From: Streptomyces sp. NBC_00162
Lineage (GTDB): Bacteria; Actinomycetota; Actinomycetes; Streptomycetales; Streptomycetaceae
Direction of reading: 5' to 3'
Length of the DNA stretch: 64,000 nt
Assembly: GCF_024611995.1 (NCBI RefSeq)
Contig: NZ_CP102509.1
Location: forward strand, 3,844,001 to 3,908,000
The notes beneath the pieces were generated by a model. The model was not told the origin of the DNA. It saw nothing but the letters and a program-made list of their open reading frames with translations, and searched no databases. Positions 20,055 through 32,454 of the stretch are shown here, piece after piece. How positions within the stretch are numbered: the stretch's first letter is position 1; each line of letters begins with the position of its first letter. The translations under genes and the position numbers were made by a program.

Positions 20055-21842
20055 CTAGTACGGCGCTTTGCGCCCGCAGACGAACGGCCACTCCGACGGC
20101 TCGATGCCGGAGCACCAGAAGCCTTTGTCGGGGCGCTCCCGCCAGTCCTTCGTGACGATGTCCGCGCAGTTCTTCTTGTCCGGCGCGAAGCGCGGGCAGG
20201 TGCCGTCCGACTTCTTGATGGTGTGGGCCCGCCAGGCGTCGATGCCCATCGACATGGTGTCGGCCTGCGGCATGTACCGGTTGACCGACCAGGACGCGCC
20301 CATCGTGGCGAACAGCGCGATCGCGCACACCATGCCGGCCGCGAGCTGCGCGACCACCCGCCGGGGAACGACCCGGGCGGCGGGTGCGGCGCCGCTCGGC
20401 CGCAGCGTGCGCTCGGCCCAGCCGGAGCCCCGGTTGACCACGGCCATCATGCCGAGGACGGCCAGGATCATCAGGCAGTACATGATGATCCAGGTGGTGC
20501 GCGGGTAGAGCTGCACGGCCTTGTCGTGCGCCATGTGCGAGGCGAACCAGAAGCGGGCCAGCCAGGCGCCGGCCAGCGTGGCGGCGGCGGTCAGGACCAT
20601 GATGTTGCGCAGCGCCAGTCCGATGCCCAGGCCCACGGCGAACAGCAGCAGCAGGGCGAAGCCGCTCTGGCCCGCCATCTCGTCGGCCACCGGCCAGGTT
20701 TGGTAATCGAGCTTCCCGGACCGGTCGGACACCCAGCCCAGCACGTACGTCGGATCGACGTACGTGGCCAGGAAGGCGTAGCGGTCAGGTGTCTGGGAAC
20801 CGAGCCGGGCCATCTGGTAGATCAGCGGGGCGCCGACGACACCGGCCGTCAGCAGGGTGACGGCGATGAACGCGCCAGTCCGTTTGACCACCGTCTTTCC
20901 GCCGCGCCAGGGGAAGAGGCACAGCGCGAGCACGAACACCCCGGGCGCGGCCCAGACGTACCAGCCGGAGTACCAGAGGAAGACCAGGCCGAAAACGAGG
21001 CCGAGGACCGCGCCGCGCAGCAGGTTCTGGCGCAGCGGACGCTCGCCGGAGCGGCGCATCTCGCGCAGGCAGTAGCCGAGCAGCGGCAGCAGTACGAGCA
21101 TGCTGCCGTGGCTGTACGGGCGGATCGGGTCCATGAACAGCAGGGCCGAGGGCACCGCGATGAGCAGCGCCCAGAACGGCCGGAGCAGCAGCCGCCAGGC
21201 CAGGTACGTCAGCGGGCCCGCGATGGCGGTGAAGAAGATCTGGAAGTCCTTGAGGGCGAACCCGGGTCCGCCGGGCACGTCGTAGCGGATCTTCGCCCAG
21301 ACGGCCATCAGGCCGGGGAACAGGGGCGGGTAGATGCCCGACATGCTCTCGCCGTGCAGGAACGAGTTGGCCATCTCGATCAGGGCCGCCGGGTCGCCCT
21401 CCTGGCCGCCGAGCCCCCAGGGCGTACCGCGCAGGGCGACGACCACGCCGCCCGCCAGCACGCCGGTGGCGAGTCCGGCCAGCGCGGAGCACACCAGGCG
21501 CTTCGCGACCTGGTGGCGGTGGAGCGGGCCGCGGTAGGCGGTGTACAGCAGGACCGCGAGCAGCGGCAGGCCGAGGACGGCCGCGTACTGCTGGAGCTTG
21601 GCGAGACCGCTGACCTGGCCGATCCGGATGAGCGGGTTCACGCTGATGTGCGTGCTCAGCAGCGTGAACCCCAGGGCTGCCACGAGGCTGACGACGACCT
21701 CGGCCAGGGGGAGCACCCAGCGGCGGGAGAGCCACGCCCGGCTCCGTGAGGGGGACAGTCGGCTCTTTCCTTCCGCTGTCGCGGCGGGGCGGGGCGCCGG
21801 GGCGCCGGCCTCACCGGCCTCCTCGGGGGCCAGGTGTGTCAT
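20055..21842 (-). CDS. Polytopic membrane glycosyltransferase, GT-C type, AftA-like
   Basis: 595 residues from the ATG at 21842 (MTHLAPEEAGEAG). About ten or more hydrophobic helices begin near residue 45. A loop after the early helices reads LGGQEGDPAALIEMANSFLHG, followed by GIYPPLFPGLMA, an arrangement like that of polyprenyl-phosphate-dependent arabinofuranosyltransferases such as AftA. A periplasmic C-terminal end has paired cysteines (DGTCPRFAPDKKNCADI). The likely role is adding a sugar from a lipid carrier to a cell-envelope glycan. It is the last gene of the rmlB-rmlD-flippase-glycosyltransferase run. The exact substrate is unknown; a different GT-C transferase is the main alternative. 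Confidence 0.65.
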   Translation of the reverse strand: MTHLAPEEAGEAGAPAPRPAATAEGKSRLSPSRSRAWLSRRWVLPLAEVVVSLVAALGFTLLSTHISVNPLIRIGQVSGLAKLQQYAAVLGLPLLAVLLYTAYRGPLHRHQVAKRLVCSALAGLATGVLAGGVVVALRGTPWGLGGQEGDPAALIEMANSFLHGESMSGIYPPLFPGLMAVWAKIRYDVPGGPGFALKDFQIFFTAIAGPLTYLAWRLLLRPFWALLIAVPSALLFMDPIRPYSHGSMLVLLPLLGYCLREMRRSGERPLRQNLLRGAVLGLVFGLVFLWYSGWYVWAAPGVFVLALCLFPWRGGKTVVKRTGAFIAVTLLTAGVVGAPLIYQMARLGSQTPDRYAFLATYVDPTYVLGWVSDRSGKLDYQTWPVADEMAGQSGFALLLLFAVGLGIGLALRNIMVLTAAATLAGAWLARFWFASHMAHDKAVQLYPRTTWIIMYCLMILAVLGMMAVVNRGSGWAERTLRPSGAAPAARVVPRRVVAQLAAGMVCAIALFATMGASWSVNRYMPQADTMSMGIDAWRAHTIKKSDGTCPRFAPDKKNCADIVTKDWRERPDKGFWCSGIEPSEWPFVCGRKAPY

Positions 21843-21873
21843 CTCAGTCCGTTTCGTGGTGTGCGGTGTCGGC

Positions 21874-22773
21874 TCAGTTCTGGCCGGAGGTGAAGGCGTG
21901 CTTCGCCAGGGTGCGGGCGCCTTCCCGGTGCCCGCGGCGCAGTGCGCCGGGGAGCATGGTGAGCGCGTGCAGGCGGGAGGCGCTGTGGAAGCGCGCCGCG
22001 CGGGCGGCCTTGGGCCAGCCGCGGGCATCCATGCGCGCCGCGACCGCGGCGAAGTACCGCTCGGCCTCGGCGAAGCGGGTGCCGGAGAAGGCCTGCACCG
22101 AGGACTCGCTGACCGCGTGCCGGCGGTACTGGAAGACCGTGGTCGAGTTGTCGATCACCATCTCCTCACCGCCCTCCAGCAGGTCGACCACCAGCGCGAG
22201 GTCCTGGATCACCGAGTAGTCGTCGCGGAAGTTCACCTTGCGCAGCGCCTCGCCGCGCCAGGCGATGGAGGGGAAGTACAGCCAGTTCCCGCGCAGCACG
22301 CTGGCGGCCAGCTCCTCACCGGCCATCAGCCGGCGGCCCTTCACCTGCGGCGCGTACAGCCGCTTCTTGGTGTTGTCCGCCAGGCCCTGGGTGATCCGGC
22401 CCTCGCCGTCGATGACCTCGACGCCGGGCTGGACCATGCCGATGCCCGGGTGGGCGCCGATGATCCCGCGGACGGTCTCCAGGTAGTGCGGGTGCAGGAG
22501 GTCGTCGCAGCCCATGATGACCACGTAGTCGGCCTCGGAGAGCTCCACGCACTTCTGGAAGTTCTTGGTGATGCCGAGGTTCTGCTCGTTGCGGGTGTAG
22601 TGGACCCGCTCGTCGCCGAGCTGCTTGAACCAGCCGGGTACGTCCGGCTCCTTGCCGTCGTCGATGACGACGAGCCGGAAGTCCCGGTCGGTCTGCGCCA
22701 GGATGCTGCGGACAGCGTCCTGCATCAGCTGCACGTCCCCGTAGTAGGGGAGCATGAAGTCGAAGGTCGCCAT
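21874..22773 (-). CDS. Family 2 glycosyltransferase
   Basis: 299 residues. An N-terminal GT-A fold is clear: DFMLPYYGDVQLMQDAV, then FRLVVIDDGKEPD and a metal-binding DXD-like site at VIMGCDDLLHPHYLE (about residue 95). It has no membrane helices, so it acts on the cytoplasmic face using a nucleotide sugar. dTDP-rhamnose is a reasonable donor because the rml genes are in the same transcript. It is separated by 31 bp from the AftA-like gene and by 6 bp from the DUF2304 gene. Confidence 0.85.
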   Translation of the reverse strand: MATFDFMLPYYGDVQLMQDAVRSILAQTDRDFRLVVIDDGKEPDVPGWFKQLGDERVHYTRNEQNLGITKNFQKCVELSEADYVVIMGCDDLLHPHYLETVRGIIGAHPGIGMVQPGVEVIDGEGRITQGLADNTKKRLYAPQVKGRRLMAGEELAASVLRGNWLYFPSIAWRGEALRKVNFRDDYSVIQDLALVVDLLEGGEEMVIDNSTTVFQYRRHAVSESSVQAFSGTRFAEAERYFAAVAARMDARGWPKAARAARFHSASRLHALTMLPGALRRGHREGARTLAKHAFTSGQN

Positions 22774-22779
22774 GGAGCG

Positions 22780-23196
22780 TCAGGCCTTCACGGAGTCGGA
22801 GTCGGCGTCGGCCCGGGCGCCGGAGCTCGCGACGATGTCCTGCCCGAGGCGCTCGTCGTTGGCCCGGACGCCCTCGTTGATGGCCACGGTCCGCGCCAGG
22901 TCGGTGATCTTCTTCTCCAGCGACCGGAAGCGCAGGAAGGTGTTGAGCGTGAGGAAGCCCATCGCGAGCACCATCACGTAGAGCACCAGGTCGGTGCCTC
23001 GGCCGACGCCGAGCTGGTGGGCGAGCCAGGTGACGTCCGTCGGGCGGAGCACCGCGTAGACGTTGACGACCACGAACACCGAGAACGCTATGCGCTTCCA
23101 GGCCCGGTTCTTCGCCTGGCTCCAGGTCCGGATGAACATGAGTGCCATGGACACCGAGCCGAGGATCAGGACCAGCTGGATCCAGAAGTACTTCAT
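22780..23196 (-). CDS. DUF2304 small membrane protein
   Basis: 138 residues with three hydrophobic helices (about 3-20, 35-50 and 70-88) and a charged cytoplasmic tail containing FRSLEKKITDLARTVAINEG. This matches DUF2304 proteins, which accompany DPM1-like family 2 transferases in polysaccharide clusters and may anchor them. Its ATG overlaps the stop of the upstream transferase by 4 bp (ATGA), so the pair is probably co-translated. Confidence 0.8.
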   Translation of the reverse strand: MKYFWIQLVLILGSVSMALMFIRTWSQAKNRAWKRIAFSVFVVVNVYAVLRPTDVTWLAHQLGVGRGTDLVLYVMVLAMGFLTLNTFLRFRSLEKKITDLARTVAINEGVRANDERLGQDIVASSGARADADSDSVKA

Positions 23197-23954
23197 CGAC
23201 GCCCACGCTCCCGCAGCGAAATGTCAAAAAGGATGTTGACGCCGTTGATCAGGGACTGACCCTTGGCGCGTGAGTAATCGGTGTAGAGGATGTCCACCGG
23301 GACCTCGGTGACCCGCAGGCCGGAGCCGGCCAGGAAGCCGACGAGCTCGGACGCGTGCGCCATGCCGTTCATGGTGATGTTCAGCTGCTCGGCGGCCTCA
23401 CGGCCCAGGACGCGCAGACCGTTGTGCGCGTCGGTGAGCTTGAGCTTGCGGGCGGTGGGGCTGACCGCGGCGGCCGTGCGCAGCACCACCTGCTTGATCC
23501 ACGGCACCTGGCCGTTCTGCTCGATGAAGCGGGAGCCGAGTACGACGTCGGCCTCTCCGCTGCGCAGCACCGCCACCATCGTCTCGACGTCCTTGGTCTG
23601 GTGCTGACCGTCCGCGTCGAAGGTGGCGAAGTAGCGGGCGCCGGGCTGGGCGAGCGCGTAGGTGAGGCCGGTCTGCAGGGCCGCGCCCTGGCCGAGGTTG
23701 ACCGGGTGGCGCACCAGGTGCGCGCCGGTGGTGGCGATGTGCCTGGCCGAGTCGTCGGTGCTTCCGTCGTCGACGACGACGATGTTGGGGAACGTCTTGC
23801 GGGCCCCCTCGACCACGTCGGCGATCACCTGGCCCTCGTTATAGGCCGGTATGACCAGCCAGACATCGTCGTAATCGGACACGGTAGCTCCAGCGGAACG
23901 GGGCACAAACGAGTGCTCGGTGATCGGTGTGACGTCGTGGGCGGGCGTGGTCAT
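23193..23954 (-). CDS. DPM1-like family 2 glycosyltransferase
   Basis: 253 residues from the ATG at 23954, which overlaps the flippase stop by 4 bp; the much longer frame upstream is a shadow. The GT-A signature is complete: VWLVIPAYNEG, IVVVDDGSTDD, and FATFDADGQHQ as the DXD site at about residue 122. It resembles dolichyl/polyprenyl-phosphate sugar transferases that charge a lipid carrier. Followed by DUF2304, its usual partner. Confidence 0.88.
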   Translation of the reverse strand: MTTPAHDVTPITEHSFVPRSAGATVSDYDDVWLVIPAYNEGQVIADVVEGARKTFPNIVVVDDGSTDDSARHIATTGAHLVRHPVNLGQGAALQTGLTYALAQPGARYFATFDADGQHQTKDVETMVAVLRSGEADVVLGSRFIEQNGQVPWIKQVVLRTAAAVSPTARKLKLTDAHNGLRVLGREAAEQLNITMNGMAHASELVGFLAGSGLRVTEVPVDILYTDYSRAKGQSLINGVNILFDISLRERGRR

Positions 23955-25285
23955 TTGCCGACCGCGCCCACGCCCAGGGGGCCTGTGTCGGCCACCTGCC
24001 CGGGCTCTTCGGTGGCTACAGCAGCCGCTCCGGGGAAGCTCAGCCTCAGCGCAGCCAGCATAGCGAGCACGGTGGCGAGCGAGCCGAGAGCGTAGGCAAC
24101 GATCACGCGCACGGCCACATCGCCCGGAATCAGGGTGATGCCCACCAGGACCGCGGTACCGAGGGCCCAGCAGAGCAGTTGCAGGTTGTGTCGCTTGAAT
24201 ACCATGAGCGCCTGTCCGAGGACCATCGCGAACATGTACGCCACGGTGCCCGCGGACATCAGGAAGAAGTCGAAGCGGTCGAGCACCGGCTCCTTGGCGT
24301 TGAAGAGCACCTCGATCAGCCAGGGGCCGAGCACGGTGGCGGGTACGCCGCCGAGCAGGCCGAGCGCGCCGACGACCGCTGCGATCCGGCGCAGCATCGC
24401 CCAGAACGCGGCCCGGTCGCCGGCCGTGAAGGCGGCGGTGAGGCCGCTGAGCAGCGAGGCCTGGAGCGAGCCGAAGACGAAGAGCGGCACCCGGGCCAGG
24501 ACCAGCGCGCTGAGCAGGGCGCCGATCAGGGCGCTGTCGGTGGGGGCCAGCAGCTTGGTGCTCATCACCGCGGCGTTGACGACCAGCTGGGACAGCAGGG
24601 TCGCGCAGATGAGCAGGCCCAGTCCGCTGTACAGCTCCCGCCAGGCGATCGGTTCGCCGGGGCCGACGGCGCGCAGCAGCGTCGGCAGGGTGACCAGCGT
24701 GGCGATGACGGGTGCGACGGCCAGGACCAGGCTGAAGGCGAGAGCGGAGTGCAGCCCGAACACGGCGCAGCCGGCCGCGAGCACGATCCGCAGGCCGCCG
24801 TCGACGGCGAGCTGGGTGCCGTACGCGCCGAACCGGCCGAGGCCGGCCAGCACGCCGCGGGTGAGGTAGCAGACGGCCATGCCGGCGAAGGCACCACCGA
24901 GCGCGGCCACCAGCGCGCGGTCGCCCTCGAACAGCAGGTCGGCGATCGGGCCCGCGCCGAGGCCCAGTACGAGCAGGGTCGCGCCGAGGATCGCCCCGGT
25001 CAGCAGGGTGGCCCGGCGCAGGACGGGAGCGGCGCCGTGGCCCAGGACCACCCGCGCGGAGACGATCCGGGTGAGCTCCTGCTCGATGGGGAAGAAGACG
25101 CCGATGCCGATGGACATCACGATCGTCCACAGCACGGAGACGTTCGCCAAGGCGTCCTTGGACAGGCTGTGGCCGGCCACGCCCAGGTGGACGTAGGAGG
25201 CCGCGCCGAGCACGACGGTGCCGCCGGCCACCGCGACGGTGCCCGGCGGCAGCGCCGCGGTCAGCTTGTTCAGCAGGGTTTTCAT
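23951..25285 (-). CDS. Polysaccharide flippase (Wzx/MATE-like)
   Basis: 444 residues, almost entirely hydrophobic, with about 12-14 predicted transmembrane helices and the arrangement of oligosaccharide-lipid flippases: an early SIGVFFPIEQELTR segment, Gly/Ala-rich helices and a short C-terminal tail. The likely role is moving a lipid-linked oligosaccharide across the membrane for the adjacent transferases. It overlaps rmlD upstream and the DPM1-like gene downstream by 4 bp each. Confidence 0.8.
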   Translation of the reverse strand: MKTLLNKLTAALPPGTVAVAGGTVVLGAASYVHLGVAGHSLSKDALANVSVLWTIVMSIGIGVFFPIEQELTRIVSARVVLGHGAAPVLRRATLLTGAILGATLLVLGLGAGPIADLLFEGDRALVAALGGAFAGMAVCYLTRGVLAGLGRFGAYGTQLAVDGGLRIVLAAGCAVFGLHSALAFSLVLAVAPVIATLVTLPTLLRAVGPGEPIAWRELYSGLGLLICATLLSQLVVNAAVMSTKLLAPTDSALIGALLSALVLARVPLFVFGSLQASLLSGLTAAFTAGDRAAFWAMLRRIAAVVGALGLLGGVPATVLGPWLIEVLFNAKEPVLDRFDFFLMSAGTVAYMFAMVLGQALMVFKRHNLQLLCWALGTAVLVGITLIPGDVAVRVIVAYALGSLATVLAMLAALRLSFPGAAAVATEEPGQVADTGPLGVGAVGK

Positions 25286-26202
25286 CCCGTACGGCCGTCC
25301 CGGGCCCGGGCGGCCAGTGCGGAGAAGACCGGGGTGCGGAGGGCCTCGGCGAGCTGCTCCCGCCAGTCGGGCAGCGGGGCCAGGCCGGCCTCGTCCCAGT
25401 GGTCGTGCGCGAGCACGCTGAAGGCGGGGCGGACGGCGGGTCGCACGAACGCCTCGGAGGTGGTGGGCCGGATCCGCTCGGGGTCGAGCCCGCTCAGCCG
25501 GTAGGTCTCGCGGGCCAGTCCCATCCAGGTGGTCCGGCCGCTCGCGGTGCCGTGGTAGATCCCGCCCATGGCCCAGCCCTTCAGCGCGGCCTGGCCGAGC
25601 TCGACCAGGTGGCGGGCCAGCGCGTAGGACCAGGTGGGCTGGCCGTGCTGGTCGTCGACCACGTCGAGGGTGTCCCGCTGGGCGGCCAGCTTCAGCATGG
25701 TGGCGACGAAGTTCGGCCCGTGCTCGCCGTACAGCCAGGCGGTGCGGACCACGTAGCCGTCCTGCGGCAGCAGTTCGGCCACGGCCTGCTCGCCGACCAG
25801 CTTGGAGCGCCCGTAGGCGTTGACCGGGCCGGTCTCGGCGTCCTCCGGGTACGGCTGCGAGGCGTCGCCGGGCAGCACGTAGTCGGTGGAGACGTGGAGC
25901 AGGCGCACGTGGGCGGCGGCGCAGGCCTCGGCGAGGACGCGTACGCCGGTGCCGTTGACGGCGGTGGCGGCTTCCTCGGCGGTCTCGGCGCCGTCCACGT
26001 CGGTCCAGGCTGCGCAGTTGACGACCACGGCGGCGCCCTCGACGGCGGCCCGGACTGCTGCCGGGTCGGTGATGTCGAGGTCGCCGCGGCGCAGGCCCAC
26101 CGCTTCGATCCCGGCGCGCTTCAGGACGGCCAGGACGTCCTGGCCGAGCATCCCGGCGGCACCGGTGACGAGCCAGCGCGTGGGCACGGGGTAGGCGGTC
26201 AC
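25282..26202 (-). CDS. rmlD: dTDP-4-dehydrorhamnose reductase
   Basis: 306 residues, the last step of dTDP-L-rhamnose synthesis. The Rossmann motif TGAAGMLGQ is near residue 15, the STDYV segment at about 108, and the YGRSKLVGE catalytic Tyr/Lys follow. The start is GTG at 26202, which overlaps the rmlB stop by 4 bp (GTGA); a longer open frame to 27312 is not coding. It is coupled to rmlB and the flippase. Confidence 0.93.
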   Translation of the reverse strand: MTAYPVPTRWLVTGAAGMLGQDVLAVLKRAGIEAVGLRRGDLDITDPAAVRAAVEGAAVVVNCAAWTDVDGAETAEEAATAVNGTGVRVLAEACAAAHVRLLHVSTDYVLPGDASQPYPEDAETGPVNAYGRSKLVGEQAVAELLPQDGYVVRTAWLYGEHGPNFVATMLKLAAQRDTLDVVDDQHGQPTWSYALARHLVELGQAALKGWAMGGIYHGTASGRTTWMGLARETYRLSGLDPERIRPTTSEAFVRPAVRPAFSVLAHDHWDEAGLAPLPDWREQLAEALRTPVFSALAARARDGRTG

Positions 26203-27176
26203 TTCTGCAGGGCCGCCTTCACCTTGAGGGGCTCCCACCAGGCACGGTTCTCGCGGTACCACTCGATGGTGGCCTTGATGCCGTCCTCGAAGGTGACCTG
26301 CGGGGCGTAGCCGAGCTCGGCGCCGATCTTGCTGATGTCGATGGAGTAGCGGAGGTCGTGGCCCTTGCGGTCCTCGACCCGCTCGACCATCTCCCAGCCG
26401 AGGCCCGCGGCCTCCAGCAGGACGCCGGTGAGCTCCTTGTTGGTGAGCTCGGTGCCGCCGCCGATGTTGTAGACCTCGCCGGCGCGGCCCTTGCGCATGG
26501 CCAGGTCGATGCCGCGGCAGTGGTCGGAGACGTGCAGCCAGTCGCGGACGTTGCCGCCGTTGCCGTACAGCGGGACCTTCTTGCCGTCCATCAGGTTGGA
26601 GACGAACAGCGGGATGACCTTCTCCGGGAACTGGTAGTGCCCGTAGTTGTTGGAGCAGCGGGTGACCACCACGTCCATGCCGTGGGTGCGGTGGTAGGCC
26701 AGCGCCAACAGGTCGGACGACGCCTTCGAGGCGGAGTACGGGGAGTTCGGCACCAGCGGCCACTCCTCCGTCCAGGAGCCCTCGCTGATCGAGCCGTAGA
26801 CCTCGTCCGTGGAGATGTGGACGAAGCGGCCGACGCCGTGCTTGCGGGCGGCGTCCAGCAGGACCTGGGTGCCCACCACGTTGGTCATCACGAAGGGGCC
26901 GGCTCCGGCGATGGAGCGGTCCACGTGGGACTCGGCGGCGAAGTGCACGACCACGTCGTGGCCGGCCATCACCTGGTCGACGGCCTCCGCGTCGCAGATG
27001 TCGCCCTTGACGAAGGTGTATCCGGGGTGATCCGCGACCGGCGCCAGATTCTCTTCGACTCCGGAATAGGTCAGCTTGTCGAAGACCGTGATCCGGGCCG
27101 AGGCATCTGCACCGAGCTGCTGGCGGACGAATTCTGAACCGATGAAGCCGGCGCCGCCGGTCACGAGGATGCGCAT
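26199..27176 (-). CDS. rmlB: dTDP-glucose 4,6-dehydratase
   Basis: 325-residue SDR enzyme converting dTDP-glucose to dTDP-4-keto-6-deoxyglucose. It has the NAD-binding TGGAGFIGSEFVR, HISTDEVYGS with the catalytic Asp/Glu-type residues, and YSASKASSD for the Tyr-Lys pair. It diverges from rmlA across 81 bp. A TAGACT hexamer ends 9 nt before the ATG, so a very short or absent leader is possible. Confidence 0.96.
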   Translation of the reverse strand: MRILVTGGAGFIGSEFVRQQLGADASARITVFDKLTYSGVEENLAPVADHPGYTFVKGDICDAEAVDQVMAGHDVVVHFAAESHVDRSIAGAGPFVMTNVVGTQVLLDAARKHGVGRFVHISTDEVYGSISEGSWTEEWPLVPNSPYSASKASSDLLALAYHRTHGMDVVVTRCSNNYGHYQFPEKVIPLFVSNLMDGKKVPLYGNGGNVRDWLHVSDHCRGIDLAMRKGRAGEVYNIGGGTELTNKELTGVLLEAAGLGWEMVERVEDRKGHDLRYSIDISKIGAELGYAPQVTFEDGIKATIEWYRENRAWWEPLKVKAALQK

Positions 27177-27185
27177 AATACGAAG

Positions 27186-27191
27186 AGTCTA
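27186..27191 (-). promoter_or_regulatory. Candidate -10 (TAGACT) for rmlB
   Basis: TAGACT on the minus strand, 9 nt upstream of the rmlB ATG, consistent with leaderless transcription common in Streptomyces. No good -35 is visible at 17-18 nt, so confidence is modest. Confidence 0.4.
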
Positions 27192-27257
27192 GCCGCCCGC
27201 CGAACGTCACATTCCCTGGGCTCGGCTCTCCCACGCCCTCTCGCATAGGGTTCACCC

Positions 27258-28133
27258 ATGCGTGGAATCCTCTTGGCCGGTGGTACCGGATCCCGACTCT
27301 GGCCGCTGACACGGGCAGTCTCGAAGCAGTTGCTGCCCGTCTTCGACAAGCCGATGATCTACTACCCCCTTTCCACCCTGGTGATGGCGGGTATCAACGA
27401 GATCCTGATCATCACCACTCCGGAAGACCGCGACCAGTTCGAGCGGCTGCTCGGCGACGGTTCGCAGTTCGGCCTGCGGCTGGAGTACGCCGTCCAGGAG
27501 CGTCCGGAGGGCATCGCCCAGGCCTTCGTCCTCGGCGCCGACTTCATCGGTGACGAGTCCGTCGCGCTCATCCTCGGCGACAACATCTTCCACGGCAGCG
27601 GCCTCGGCACGCGCCTGGCCCAGCACACCGACGCCAAGGGCGGCCGGGTGTTCGCGTACCCGGTGGCGGACCCGACGGCGTACGGCGTGGTGGAGTTCGA
27701 CGAGAAGGGCCAGGCCATCTCCATCGAGGAGAAGCCGGTCCAGCCCAAGTCCCGCTACGCGGTGCCGGGCCTGTACTTCTACGACAACCAGGTCGTCGAG
27801 ATCGCCCGCGGCCTGAAGCCCAGCGCCCGCGGCGAGCTGGAGATCACCGCCGTCAACGACGCGTACCTCCAGGCCGGTGAGCTGAACGTCACCATCCTCG
27901 ACCGCGGTACCGCGTGGCTGGACACCGGCACCTTCGTCTCGATGGTGCAGGCCTCCGAGTTCGTCCGGGTGATCGAGGAGCGTCAGGGCTTCAAGATCGG
28001 CTGCATCGAGGAGGCGGCCTGGCGGGCCGGCCTGATCGATTCCGCGCAGCTGCGCGCGCTCGCGGAGCCCCTCACCAAGAGCGGTTACGGCACCTACCTG
28101 CTGGCCCTGCTCGACGAGGAGGCCGCCCGATGA
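27258..28133 (+). CDS. rmlA: Glucose-1-phosphate thymidylyltransferase
   Basis: 291 residues, the first committed step: dTTP + glucose-1-phosphate to dTDP-glucose. The nucleotide-binding [16 protein letters not shown] is at 3-18, the [16 protein letters not shown] segment at about 24-39, and the LGDNIFHG metal site at about 107. Divergent from rmlB. A TAGGGT hexamer stands 6 nt before the ATG. Its stop overlaps rmlC (ATGA). Confidence 0.96.
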   Translation: MRGILLAGGTGSRLWPLTRAVSKQLLPVFDKPMIYYPLSTLVMAGINEILIITTPEDRDQFERLLGDGSQFGLRLEYAVQERPEGIAQAFVLGADFIGDESVALILGDNIFHGSGLGTRLAQHTDAKGGRVFAYPVADPTAYGVVEFDEKGQAISIEEKPVQPKSRYAVPGLYFYDNQVVEIARGLKPSARGELEITAVNDAYLQAGELNVTILDRGTAWLDTGTFVSMVQASEFVRVIEERQGFKIGCIEEAAWRAGLIDSAQLRALAEPLTKSGYGTYLLALLDEEAAR

Positions 28134-28729
28134 AGTTCCGCGAACTCTCCATCGAGGGCGTCTTCGAGGTCACCCCGCAGCTGCACGGCGACCCGCGCGG
28201 CCTGTTCACCGAGTGGTACCGCTTCGACCGGCTGGCCGAGGTGGTCGGCCACCCGCTGAACCTGGCGCAGGCGAACCTCTCGGTCTCCTCCACGGGCGTG
28301 GTCCGCGGCATCCACTTCGCCGACGTACCGCGCGGCCAGGCCAAGTACGTGACCTGCGTGCGCGGCGCCGTGCTCGACGTCATCGTCGACCTCCGGGTCG
28401 GCTCCCCCACCTTCGGGAAGTGGGAAGGCGTCCGCCTGGACGACGTGGACCGCCGCGCGGTCTACATCCCCGAGGGCCTCGGCCACGGGTTCTGCGCGCT
28501 GAGCGACGACGCGACGCTCTCGTACCTCTGCTCGGAGACGTACAACCCGACCGGCGAGCACTCGGTTCACCCCCTCGACGCCGACCTCGGCATCGAGTGG
28601 CCGGCCGACGTCCCGCTGCTGTCCGCCCGCGACGAGGCCGCCCCGTCGCTGGCCGACGCGATCGCGTCCGGGCTGCTGCCCGACTACGCGGCCTGCAAGG
28701 AATTCACCGAGTCGCTCCGCGTGAGCTGA
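28130..28729 (+). CDS. rmlC: dTDP-4-dehydrorhamnose 3,5-epimerase
   Basis: 199-residue cupin-fold epimerase. The active-site His is in [20 protein letters not shown] and the conserved Tyr/Pro region is [17 protein letters not shown]. The N-terminal [11 protein letters not shown] matches the family. It is coupled to rmlA by a 4-bp overlap and followed by a strong terminator. Confidence 0.94.
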   Translation: MKFRELSIEGVFEVTPQLHGDPRGLFTEWYRFDRLAEVVGHPLNLAQANLSVSSTGVVRGIHFADVPRGQAKYVTCVRGAVLDVIVDLRVGSPTFGKWEGVRLDDVDRRAVYIPEGLGHGFCALSDDATLSYLCSETYNPTGEHSVHPLDADLGIEWPADVPLLSARDEAAPSLADAIASGLLPDYAACKEFTESLRVS

Positions 28730-28750
28730 CCGGCCTCCGCCCGTACGGAA

Positions 28751-28789
28751 GAAGAGGGCCGCACCCCTGCCGGGGGTGCGGCCCTCTTC
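28751..28789 (+). terminator. Terminator downstream of rmlC
   Basis: Perfect 17-bp inverted repeat (GAAGAGGGCCGCACCCC and its complement) with a 5-nt loop, 21 bp past the rmlC stop. Confidence 0.88.
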
Positions 28790-28800
28790 GCGTACCACCG

Positions 28801-28830
28801 GAGCTCGTACCGACGGAGCTCGTACCGACG
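28801..28830. repeat. 15-bp tandem duplication between terminators
   Basis: GAGCTCGTACCGACG occurs twice head to tail and a third copy begins. It lies between the rmlC and tuf terminators, with no evident function. Confidence 0.6.
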
Positions 28831-28849
28831 GAGCGGAACGCCCAACGCC

Positions 28850-28893
28850 GAAGGGCCCCGCCCCACCGCCGAAGCGATGGGCCGGGGCCCTTC
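28850..28893 (-). terminator. Terminator downstream of tuf
   Basis: 11-bp arms (GAAGGGCCCCG and its complement) enclosing a 22-nt partly self-pairing loop, 49 bp past the tuf stop, facing the rmlC terminator. Confidence 0.75.
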
Positions 28894-28941
28894 AGTGCAA
28901 CTTGGTGCTCGAAGAACGAGCTACCAGGTCAGAGCACGGAA

Positions 28942-30135
<1,194 letters not shown>

Positions 30136-30282
30136 GGGGTCCTCCTGGAGAGTGGTTCTGTACGCCTTACTCATCGGCGCCAGGTGATCTTTGCTGGAAA
30201 GCCGGTCCCCCGGGGCAACGGAAGGTTATTCCTGTTGCCCCAGAGGCTCCGGTGACAAGCCTAAAGCGTGTACTCGGAAGAG

Positions 30283-32415
<2,133 letters not shown>

Positions 32416-32454
32416 CTCGGCTCAGTCTTCTCTCGGTCTCGATGTGGGTTGGGA

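Noticed and set aside
20055..22028. Extending the AftA-like gene to 22028
   Set aside because: The extra 62 residues overlap the family 2 transferase antisense frame and look like shadow; the ATG at 21842 opens a normal N-terminus.
26203..27312. A fused protein continuing rmlD upstream through rmlB
   Set aside because: This part is a shadow of rmlB in another frame; the GTG overlapping the rmlB stop is the natural rmlD start.
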